Origin: Candidatus Saccharibacteria bacterium UBA1235
Lineage (GTDB): Bacteria > Patescibacteriota > Saccharimonadia > Saccharimonadales > Saccharimonadaceae
Assembly: GCA_002309075.1 (NCBI GenBank)
Contig: DBWP01000011.1
Span: 1 to 5,297 of the forward strand
Direction: 5' to 3'
DNA: 5,297 nt
Shown here: in pieces, positions 1-5,208 of the stretch
Numbering within the stretch: the stretch's first letter is position 1
Layout: each line of letters begins with the position of its first letter
Translations under genes and position numbers: made by a program
Notes under the pieces: model-generated
Databases searched by the model: none
Told to the model about the DNA's origin: nothing
Seen by the model: only the letters and a program-made list of their open reading frames with translations

Positions 1-146
1 ATAGAAAAAATGAATTAACTTTAATACCAATCAGCGATTCCCGAAGAGGAGAAAAGACAAAAATAGATATTTTAACAAATCCTGAAAAAGCGGTCAAAAC
101 GGAAAAATCCGTACCGAAGACACCAGACACCGGAGTGGCTAATTAG
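1..146 (+). CDS. 3' end of an unrecognised gene ending in a PDTG motif
   Basis: Partial gene; its start lies left of the window. The frame beginning at base 3 is open for 47 codons and ends at TAG 144-146. The residues are rich in Lys, Glu, Thr and Pro. The tail reads SVPKTPDTGVAN, so residues 41-44 of the fragment (PDTG) resemble the TPxTG/LPxTG sorting motif of surface proteins. A sortase substrate should have a hydrophobic segment and a basic tail after the motif, but this chain stops three residues later and the downstream DNA encodes no membrane segment in this frame. It may be a natural non-anchored end, a truncated relative of a surface protein, or a chance resemblance. It converges with the 67-aa gene and overlaps it by 8 bp. 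Function is unknown. Coding status rests on the open frame and plausible composition only. Confidence 0.5.
   Translation, partial: RKNELTLIPISDSRRGEKTKIDILTNPEKAVKTEKSVPKTPDTGVAN
96..112 (-). terminator. Weak candidate intrinsic terminator of the 67-aa gene
   Basis: Read on the minus strand, ACGGA-TTTT-TCCGT forms a perfect 5-bp stem with a 4-nt loop (99-112), followed by TTT, so the 3' arm and tail give a run of four U. It lies about 26 nt beyond the stop codon of the minus-strand 67-aa gene. The stem is short, the U-run is short, and it lies inside the last codons of the opposing partial gene. It is only a candidate, but it is the best terminator-like structure seen in the window. Confidence 0.25.
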
Positions 147-342
147 AGCTTAGATGCCAATGATTACCAAATTCACATTTGTAAACGTTTAGGTGCGTGT
201 CGATATGATGATCATACTCTGCAACACGGGCCGCAAGCTCGGCTTCTTCTTTCGTGGCGTAACAAATCTTATGAGAATCACCAACCCAACAGCGTTCCGG
301 TTCGTAGGCTCGGTTAGGATTTAAATGTTTGTTTCGTGCCAT
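139..342 (-). CDS. Small Cys/His-rich protein, possibly zinc-binding (67 aa)
   Basis: The 67-residue protein starts at ATG (342-340) and ends at TAG (141-139). It has candidate metal ligands at C18, H24, C27, C56, H61 and H63, a predicted helix around residues 31-44 (KEEAELAARVAEY), and a C-terminal YKCEFGNHWHLSS. This layout, a Cys near the start, a Y-x-T/S-x-x-E-A helix and an end of the type YxCxxCxxWHLT/S, recalls small zinc-ribbon-like proteins seen in actinobacteria and phages. Here the second Cys of the terminal CxxC is missing (CEFG). Metal binding and function are inference; nothing shows a partner or substrate. The gene is preceded by a perfect consensus promoter whose start point falls at the ATG, with no convincing Shine-Dalgarno site. 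That strong promoter argues it is a real, well-expressed gene. Its 3' end overlaps the convergent partial gene by 8 bp. Confidence 0.75.
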   Translation of the reverse strand: MARNKHLNPNRAYEPERCWVGDSHKICYATKEEAELAARVAEYDHHIDTHLNVYKCEFGNHWHLSSN

Positions 343-350
343 ATCTTTCT

Positions 351-379
351 ATTATATCACACTGTTTAATTTTTGTCAA
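351..379 (-). promoter_or_regulatory. Perfect consensus sigma-70-type promoter for the 67-aa gene
   Basis: On the minus strand, TTGACA (379-374), a 17-bp spacer and TATAAT (356-351) match the housekeeping sigma consensus in all twelve positions. TGA directly before the -10 adds an extended -10 (TGn). Eight bases (AGAAAGAT) separate the -10 from the ATG at 342, so transcription should start at the ATG or one or two bases before it. It is back-to-back with the typA promoter; the two -35 boxes are 10 bp apart. Confidence 0.85.
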
Positions 380-389
380 TAGTTAGGGG

Positions 390-418
390 TTGTCTAATAG
401 AGAATTTTGTGCTATAAT
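390..418 (+). promoter_or_regulatory. Promoter of typA (-35 TTGTCT, extended -10 TGCTATAAT)
   Basis: TTGTCT (390-395, 4 of 6 to consensus), a 17-bp spacer and a perfect TATAAT (413-418), preceded by TGC for an extended -10. The ATG of typA at 426 lies seven bases after the -10, where transcription is expected to begin, so the mRNA should have essentially no leader. The TTG of the -35 box is in frame with typA and could be mistaken for its start codon. Confidence 0.8.
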
Positions 419-425
419 TTCTCTT

Positions 426-2243
426 ATGACTTTAAATAAAGACTTAATTCGAAATGTAGCGATTATTGCTCATGTCGACCATGGAAAAACAACTTTGGTG
501 GACGGGCTTCTTAAGCAGTCCCATACTTTTCGCGATAATCAGGCGGAAATGCAGCAAACCTTAATTATGGACTCGATGGACCAAGAACATGAACGCGGAA
601 TCACGATTACCGCAAAGCAAACTTGCGTTTATTATAATGGTTATAAAATTAATATTATCGATACTCCGGGCCACGCAGATTTTTCAGGCGAAGTTGAGCG
701 AACTCTTAATATGGCGGATGGGGTGTTTTTGATTGTGGATGCCCAGGAAGGGCCGATGCCACAAACGAAATTCGTGCTTTCTAAGGCTCTAGCTTTAAAG
801 CTTAAGCCGGTTGTGGTTATTAATAAAATTGATAAACCAGCAGCACGAATCGAAGAAGTTAAGGACGAAATTGAAAGTTTGTTTTTGGAGCTTGCAACTG
901 ATGAATCGCAGCTAAATTATCCGATCTATTATGCGATCGCGCGCGAAGGGAAAGCTGGAAAGACGACTGACCTCGATGATGATCTACATGTGATTTTTGA
1001 ATCTATCATTAACGATATTCCGGCGCCGTCGGTTGATGAAAATGCAGCGGATGCTAAACTTCTAGTCGCAGCGCTTGCTTCGGATAATTATCTCGGAAAG
1101 TATTGTATCGGGAAAATCTTTAGCGGGCGTCTAAAGAAGAATCAAAATGTAAAAATTTTACATGGCGACAGCTCAAAAAATGCGAAAATTGATAACTTGT
1201 TTATCTATAAGGGGCTCGGGAAAGAAGAGGTTAATGAGGCAATCGCAGGGGATATTGTGTCAATAACTGGCGTTTCAGAAGCGAATATCGGCGATACGAT
1301 TGCGACTGGCGAAAATCCAGAAGCGCTCCCAACGATTGAACTCGAGGCGCCGACTTTGTCAATCTATATTGGGCCAAACACTTCACCGCTTAAAGGTAAA
1401 GAGGGTGAATTTACGACTTCTCGCCAAATTGCAGAGCGTCTAGAAAAAGAACTCGAAACAAACATCGCGCTTAAACTACAGCCGGATGGACTTGGTTATA
1501 AAGTTTCTGGGCGCGGGGAACTACACCTATCGGTGCTTATTGAGACGATGCGACGCGAAGGCTATGAGCTTGAAGCTGGTAGACCTGAGGTTGTTTATCG
1601 TGATATCGATGGTAAAAAATGTGAACCGATTGAGTCTTTAACGATCGAGGTTTCTCCAGAGTTTGTTGGCGCAGTAAGCCAGGAACTCGGCATTCGTAAA
1701 GCGGACTTAAAATCGCAAGATTTAACTTCTAGTGGAACAACTAGATTTGTTTATGAAATTTCGACGGCGGCTTTAATTGGTCTTCGAAATAATTTACTTA
1801 CCGCAACTAAAGGCACGGTAATTATGTCGTCAATCCCGTCAGGGTATCGCCCAGTTGAAAGCAAGTATCGCCCAGAAAGAAATGGCGCGTTGATTGCTTC
1901 AGAAAATGGGACTTCGACGGCTTATGCGCTCGACTCTGCACAAGCGCGTGGCGTTTTATATATTCCGCCGCAGGTGCCAGTTTATCAAGGTATGATCGTA
2001 GGATTGTCAAACAAGAAGGATGATCTTGATATTAATATTTGTCGCGAGAAGCAACTCACGAATATGCGAACTCACGCTTCGGATGGCGCAATTCAACTTA
2101 CGCCCTACACACAGTTGTCGCTTGAGCAATGTTTAGATTTTCTTTTAGACGACGAACTCCTAGAGGTTACGCCAAAATCGCTTCGTCTCCGCAAACGCCA
2201 GCTCGATCCAGTTAAAAGGAAGCGAGAGAATCGTGCTAATTGA
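426..2243 (+). CDS. typA: Ribosome-associated translational GTPase TypA/BipA
   Basis: TypA (BipA) is a GTPase related to EF-G and LepA that binds the 70S ribosome and supports 50S assembly and stress or cold adaptation. Counted from ATG 426 the protein has 605 residues, normal for the family. The GTPase domain shows G1 AHVDHGKTT (15-23), G2 RGITI (57-61), G3 DTPGH (79-83, with the catalytic-type His83) and G4 NKID (133-136). Beta-barrel domain II covers roughly 205-295, domain III 303-385 with SGRGELHLSVLIE (361-373), then domain V and the TypA-specific C-terminal domain with KQLTNMR (542-548) and the basic tail LRLRKRQLDP. Oddities: the G5 region reads YYAIAREG where ASA is usual, and the normally RGLIG segment reads AALIGLR (448-454). 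The in-frame TTG at 390 is rejected as start because it lies in the -35 box and adds twelve non-family residues. tatD follows with an 11-bp overlap. Confidence 0.97.
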   Translation: MTLNKDLIRNVAIIAHVDHGKTTLVDGLLKQSHTFRDNQAEMQQTLIMDSMDQEHERGITITAKQTCVYYNGYKINIIDTPGHADFSGEVERTLNMADGVFLIVDAQEGPMPQTKFVLSKALALKLKPVVVINKIDKPAARIEEVKDEIESLFLELATDESQLNYPIYYAIAREGKAGKTTDLDDDLHVIFESIINDIPAPSVDENAADAKLLVAALASDNYLGKYCIGKIFSGRLKKNQNVKILHGDSSKNAKIDNLFIYKGLGKEEVNEAIAGDIVSITGVSEANIGDTIATGENPEALPTIELEAPTLSIYIGPNTSPLKGKEGEFTTSRQIAERLEKELETNIALKLQPDGLGYKVSGRGELHLSVLIETMRREGYELEAGRPEVVYRDIDGKKCEPIESLTIEVSPEFVGAVSQELGIRKADLKSQDLTSSGTTRFVYEISTAALIGLRNNLLTATKGTVIMSSIPSGYRPVESKYRPERNGALIASENGTSTAYALDSAQARGVLYIPPQVPVYQGMIVGLSNKKDDLDINICREKQLTNMRTHASDGAIQLTPYTQLSLEQCLDFLLDDELLEVTPKSLRLRKRQLDPVKRKRENRAN

Positions 2244-2961
2244 TTCTCATTGCCATCTGCATGATCGGGCATTCTTTACCGACGAGCAGGCAGAAGAGAT
2301 AATAAAGCGCGCCCACAAAAATAATGTTAAGAAAATTATTTGCATCGGAACGGATCCGGAGGATTCGTTAGCTGCACAAGAATTTGCAGCCAAACATCCT
2401 GGAGTTTATTGGACTTACGGTATCCATCCGGAAGAATATGCAAAAAATATTAAAAATAATTTCAATAAAGACAATAAATTAGTTGCGATTGGCGAGGTTG
2501 GCCTAGATTATCATTCTGAAGGCTATAATCGTGAGGCGCAAATAGAATTATTCGAAGAAATGTTGCAGCTTGCGAGTGATAATGATTTACCGCTTTCGTT
2601 CCATGTCAGGAATGCGTTTTCAGATTTCTTCCCAGTTGTCGCAAACTTTCCAAAAGTACGCGGAGTTGTGCATTCTTTTACGGATAGTAAAAAAACTTTA
2701 AAGAAAATTTTAGAAACGACCGATTTTTATGTTGGAGTGAATGGACTCGCGACTTATTCAACTTTACCTTTGCCGCCACTGGAAAAAATTTTACTTGAAA
2801 CCGATGCACCATTTCTTGCGCCGGTGCCGTTTCGTGGCGAAACTAATGAACCTGGTTATATTCCGCAGATTGCTGAATGGCTCAGCCAAAAACTTGATGT
2901 AGATTTTAAAACTGTCGAGGAAATTACGACTAAAAACGCCGAAGAATTATATCGCTTCTAG
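2233..2961 (+). CDS. tatD: TatD-family metal-dependent deoxyribonuclease
   Basis: TatD proteins are TIM-barrel metallo-hydrolases; characterised members are Mg-dependent 3'-5' exonucleases linked to DNA repair and degradation of damaged or apoptotic DNA. All expected metal and active-site residues are visible in the 242-residue chain: HxH at H6/H8 (MLIDSHCHLH), H65 in GIHP, E88 in GEVGLDY, H124 in SFHVR, H147 in VVHSF and D191 in ETDAP, followed by the family's APVPFRGxxNEP. The chain is somewhat shorter than the usual 255-265, with apparent shortening between VGVNGLATYSTL and LLETDAP. The GTG start gives the canonical MLIDSHCH beginning. It lies inside the end of typA (11-bp overlap) behind a loosely spaced AAGGAAG (2216-2222), so translation is probably coupled to typA. 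The exact substrate cannot be told from sequence. Confidence 0.95.
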   Translation: MLIDSHCHLHDRAFFTDEQAEEIIKRAHKNNVKKIICIGTDPEDSLAAQEFAAKHPGVYWTYGIHPEEYAKNIKNNFNKDNKLVAIGEVGLDYHSEGYNREAQIELFEEMLQLASDNDLPLSFHVRNAFSDFFPVVANFPKVRGVVHSFTDSKKTLKKILETTDFYVGVNGLATYSTLPLPPLEKILLETDAPFLAPVPFRGETNEPGYIPQIAEWLSQKLDVDFKTVEEITTKNAEELYRF

Positions 2962-2968
2962 GCCTATC

Positions 2969-2997
2969 TTGTCAGATCTTAAGTTTATTGTTAGAAT
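2969..2997 (+). promoter_or_regulatory. Promoter of the 152-aa membrane protein gene
   Basis: TTGTCA (2969-2974, 5 of 6), a 17-bp spacer and TAGAAT (2992-2997, 5 of 6), with TGT before the -10 giving an extended -10. It begins eight bases after the tatD stop codon and fills most of the 42-bp gap. The ATG at 3004 lies six bases after the -10, so the transcript is predicted to be leaderless. No Shine-Dalgarno-like sequence precedes the ATG. Confidence 0.75.
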
Positions 2998-3003
2998 AAA
3001 TTT

Positions 3004-3462
3004 ATGGATATGCAAGAATTAGCGAAAGCTTTTGAAGAAAAACCTAATAAAAACGAAAACAAGAAAACCGAAAAGAAAGATGTAGAAACGAAGCCAAAAA
3101 AGAAGTTTTTACCGATTGCGGTTTTTGTTGCTGGTTTAGTTTTGTTAATCTCTGGCGTGATATTTTTAGTTACAAAAATCAATACCGGTCTAAATTTCAG
3201 TAATGCAGAACGTTTAGTTGAAATTGGCACTTTTATAAAAGACGGTGACGAAAAAGTTGTTTGGCATTTTACAGAAATTGGCAAGGGAACTTTAACGACC
3301 GACGGTCATACTAACGATTATGAATTTATTTGGACGATTGAAGGCGACACTTTAAAAATCGAAACAAAATGGATCCGCAATCTAAACGATGAATTTAAAT
3401 TCAAATTAGATAACGATAAATTAATCTTAAACGACAATATAATCTTTATTCCGACAAATTAA
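3004..3462 (+). CDS. Membrane-anchored protein with lipocalin-like beta domain, function unknown (152 aa)
   Basis: I recognise no specific family by name. Residues 1-34 are highly charged and Lys/Glu/Asn-rich, probably disordered, ending in KPKKK. Residues 35-56 (FLPIAVFVAGLVLLISGVIFLV) form one strong membrane segment; by the positive-inside rule the N-terminus is cytoplasmic and residues 57-152 are outside. There is no signal-peptidase or lipobox motif. The outer part alternates short strands: EIGTFI, WHFTEIGKGTLTTDG, YEFIWTIEGDTLKIE, EFKFKLDNDKLILND. The pattern 'W.F...G.GTLT..G..(Y/F).W.I.GD.L.I' is typical of small lipocalin-like domains in Gram-positive surface proteins (DUF5640-like), so a small surface beta barrel is likely by analogy. 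It has its own promoter and probably its own transcript. Its TAA stop shares the TTAA palindrome with the pyrG stop on the other strand. Confidence 0.85.
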   Translation: MDMQELAKAFEEKPNKNENKKTEKKDVETKPKKKFLPIAVFVAGLVLLISGVIFLVTKINTGLNFSNAERLVEIGTFIKDGDEKVVWHFTEIGKGTLTTDGHTNDYEFIWTIEGDTLKIETKWIRNLNDEFKFKLDNDKLILNDNIIFIPTN

Positions 3463-5132
3463 AGTGATTTGATAAATTCCGCAAAAAGTGGATGCACGTG
3501 TAGTGGGCGAGATTTAAGCTCTGGGTGAGCCTGAGTAGCTTCGAAGAATTTTAAATTTGGAGCTTCAACAAATTCGACCAATTTACCATCTGGCGAAAAG
3601 CCTGAGATTTTAAGGCCGCCTTTTTCAATTGCTGGAAGAAAATCTTGATTAACTTCATAACGATGGCGGTGGCGCTCAACCACCTTAATGTCACCATTCT
3701 TAAGCGATTCTATACCATAGGAATACTCGCCGCTTTTTAAGCTACGAGAATAGATGTCGGCGGTCTTTGTACCGTGCTTCAATTTCGCCAAATAATCTCC
3801 GAGCCTCATGGATGCGCCCGTAGACTCTTTGCCTTTTTGATCGGCCATAATATATATTACATTATTATGCTTTTTGTCGCTGGCGCCAAATTCTTCGGAA
3901 TTTGCATTCTTAACTCCGCCCCGTCTGGCAGCCGCGATACAAGCAACTTGCATACCAAGACAAAGACCAAGATATGGGACATTATTCGAAAGACAATAAT
4001 CAGCAGCAAGAATTTTACCCTCAACACCACGTGTGCCGAAGCCGCCCGGCACGACAACGCCATCTACTGAATGTAATAATTCTGTAGTTTCTTTATCGGA
4101 TTGTTCTAGTTTTTCTGCATTAATCCAAGCTAGATCAAGATTCACATGATTTAGCGCAGCGGCAGATTTCAAAGCTTCAGTTACGCAGATATAAGTATCT
4201 TCATTACCAACATATTTAGCGACTAATCCAACTTTAATAGTTCTCGGCCACTTAGTACTACGTCTTTCTGAAAATTCCTCCCATTCTTTCATATTTGGCT
4301 CGCTATCATCGTCGACAAATTTGTTTAAAATCTCTAGTACGCCAGATTTCAGAACATTAAGTGGTACATCATAGACCGAATTAATATCAGGAAGATTTAA
4401 GACGGCGTCAGGATTAAGTCCGGCAAACGCAGCAATTTTTTCACAAATTGAACGCGGAGCTGGTTTTTCGGTGCGTACGCAAACTACGTCTGGAATAATA
4501 CCAAAGCCACGAAGGTCTTTCAATGCGTTCTGGGCTGGCTTGGTTTTTAATTCTTTACTAGTATTAAGCCATGGTACAAAAATTACTGATAAATAAAGGC
4601 AGTTTTCACGACCAACTTTATTCGCGAACAAGCGGATCGCCTCGATAAATGGCAAACCTTCATAATCCCCAACTGTGCCACCGATTTCAACAATATGGAT
4701 ATCGCTATCTTTAGATGCAAGAGCAATTTTTTCCTGAACCAGATCCGTAAAATGCGGAACTAGCTGGACGGTTTTGCCATGAAAACCGCCAGAGCGTTCA
4801 CGTTCAATAAGTTCTTTATAAATAGAACCGGAAAGCGTAATAGAATATTTATTAGTTTCAAAATCTAGAAATCTCTCATAATGTCCAAGGTCAAGATCAG
4901 TTTCGATGCCATCGTGTGTTACATAACATTCACCGTGTTCAACTGGATTTAAAAGCCCCGCATCAACGTTAAGATATGGGTCGCATTTTTGCATAGTGAC
5001 TTTAAAGCCTTTTGCTTTTAAGATTGCACCCATCGAAGCAGCAGTAATGCCTTTACCAACACCAGAAAGGACCCCTCCTGTCACAAAAATATATTTACAA
5101 GGTTTTTTATTTTTTTTCACACTAGTAGACAC
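3459..5132 (-). CDS. pyrG: CTP synthase (glutamine-hydrolysing)
   Basis: Makes CTP from UTP, ATP and glutamine, the last step of pyrimidine nucleotide synthesis, in the cytoplasm. Numbered from GTG 5132 the protein has 557 residues (E. coli has 545). The synthetase domain shows YIFVTGGV, P-loop SGVGKG (23-28), ETDLDLGHYERF (77-88) and EIGGTVGDYEGLPF (149-162), which carry ATP/UTP- and Mg-binding residues. The class I glutamine amidotransferase domain shows oxyanion-loop GGFG (363-366), nucleophile C391 in GLCLGMQ, MRLG, ERHRHRYEVN, and catalytic H536/E538 in AHPEL; the triad is intact. A GTG at 5150 is in frame but lies just before the Shine-Dalgarno sequence itself; GTG 5132 sits six bases after GGGAGGAGGT and is preferred. 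GTG 5120 is a less likely alternative, 18 nt from the site. The gene lies downstream of mnmA with its own promoter, and its stop overlaps that of the convergent 152-aa gene. Confidence 0.97.
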   Translation of the reverse strand: MSTSVKKNKKPCKYIFVTGGVLSGVGKGITAASMGAILKAKGFKVTMQKCDPYLNVDAGLLNPVEHGECYVTHDGIETDLDLGHYERFLDFETNKYSITLSGSIYKELIERERSGGFHGKTVQLVPHFTDLVQEKIALASKDSDIHIVEIGGTVGDYEGLPFIEAIRLFANKVGRENCLYLSVIFVPWLNTSKELKTKPAQNALKDLRGFGIIPDVVCVRTEKPAPRSICEKIAAFAGLNPDAVLNLPDINSVYDVPLNVLKSGVLEILNKFVDDDSEPNMKEWEEFSERRSTKWPRTIKVGLVAKYVGNEDTYICVTEALKSAAALNHVNLDLAWINAEKLEQSDKETTELLHSVDGVVVPGGFGTRGVEGKILAADYCLSNNVPYLGLCLGMQVACIAAARRGGVKNANSEEFGASDKKHNNVIYIMADQKGKESTGASMRLGDYLAKLKHGTKTADIYSRSLKSGEYSYGIESLKNGDIKVVERHRHRYEVNQDFLPAIEKGGLKISGFSPDGKLVEFVEAPNLKFFEATQAHPELKSRPLHVHPLFAEFIKSL

Positions 5133-5138
5133 GCGGGG

Positions 5139-5148
5139 ACCTCCTCCC
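5139..5148 (-). promoter_or_regulatory. Strong Shine-Dalgarno sequence that sets the pyrG start
   Basis: GGGAGGAGGT on the minus strand is close to a full anti-16S match and ends six bases before GTG 5132, an ideal spacing. It rules out GTG 5150, whose codons would include this site, and disfavours GTG 5120. It is the only strong Shine-Dalgarno site seen before a gene in this window. GGGA and TCCC flank the core GGAGG and could form a 4-bp hairpin that places it in the loop. Confidence 0.85.
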
Positions 5149-5178
5149 ACCCATTATTTTTTTATAACTATTATGTTT

Positions 5179-5208
5179 ATTGTAGCACAAAAAATCGATT
5201 TTTAACAA
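5179..5208 (-). promoter_or_regulatory. Probable promoter of pyrG
   Basis: On the minus strand, TTGTTA (5208-5203), an 18-bp spacer and TACAAT (5184-5179, 5 of 6), with TGC making an extended -10. The -10 context TTTTGTGCTACAAT matches the typA promoter's TTTTGTGCTATAAT at 13 of 14 bases. The -35 overlaps the last codons and stop of mnmA. Transcription would start near 5172, giving a leader of about 40 nt that carries the Shine-Dalgarno site. Read-through from mnmA is also possible because no convincing terminator lies between the genes. Confidence 0.6.

Noticed and set aside
373..400. A second + strand promoter TTGTCA (373-378) with TAATAG (395-400)
   Set aside because: The -10 is poor and the spacer is 16 bp; the TTGTCT/TATAAT promoter fits typA much better.
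1822..2010. Minus-strand open frame of 62 codons inside typA
   Set aside because: It lies wholly within well-conserved typA codons, has no promoter or ribosome-binding site and no recognisable protein features; a shadow frame.
2991..3284. Minus-strand open frame of 97 codons opposite the 152-aa gene
   Set aside because: Its composition (long Phe/Ser runs) is what the antisense of a Lys/Glu-rich gene produces, and the + strand gene has a clear promoter and domain pattern.
3390..3403. 14-bp perfect palindrome TGAATTTAAATTCA
   Set aside because: It is nearly all A/T, lies inside codons for DEFKFK, has no loop or U-run, and is expected by chance in AT-rich coding DNA.
3774..4070. Open frames on both strands inside pyrG (3774-4070 + and 3857-4063 -)
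   Set aside because: Both lie over conserved glutaminase-domain codons of pyrG and show no family features.
5122..5154. ATG at 5154-5152 opening a 10-codon leader ORF (MGGRRSPRVY) with tandem AGG codons before pyrG
   Set aside because: Its own ATG has no ribosome-binding site and its codons are the pyrG Shine-Dalgarno sequence itself; most likely chance.
5165..5180. CTP-sensing pyrG attenuation by reiterative transcription, as in Bacillus
   Set aside because: The predicted start region is A/T-rich without the GGGC start needed for that mechanism, and no terminator hairpin follows in the short leader.
5187..5202. AAAAATCGATTTTTT palindrome just after mnmA as a terminator
   Set aside because: The stem would be only five A-T pairs around a TCGA loop, too weak for an intrinsic terminator, and it lies in the spacer of the pyrG promoter.
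4996..5205. Plus-strand open frame of 69 codons across the pyrG start and leader
   Set aside because: It runs antisense to the conserved pyrG N-terminus and promoter; no protein features or ribosome-binding site.
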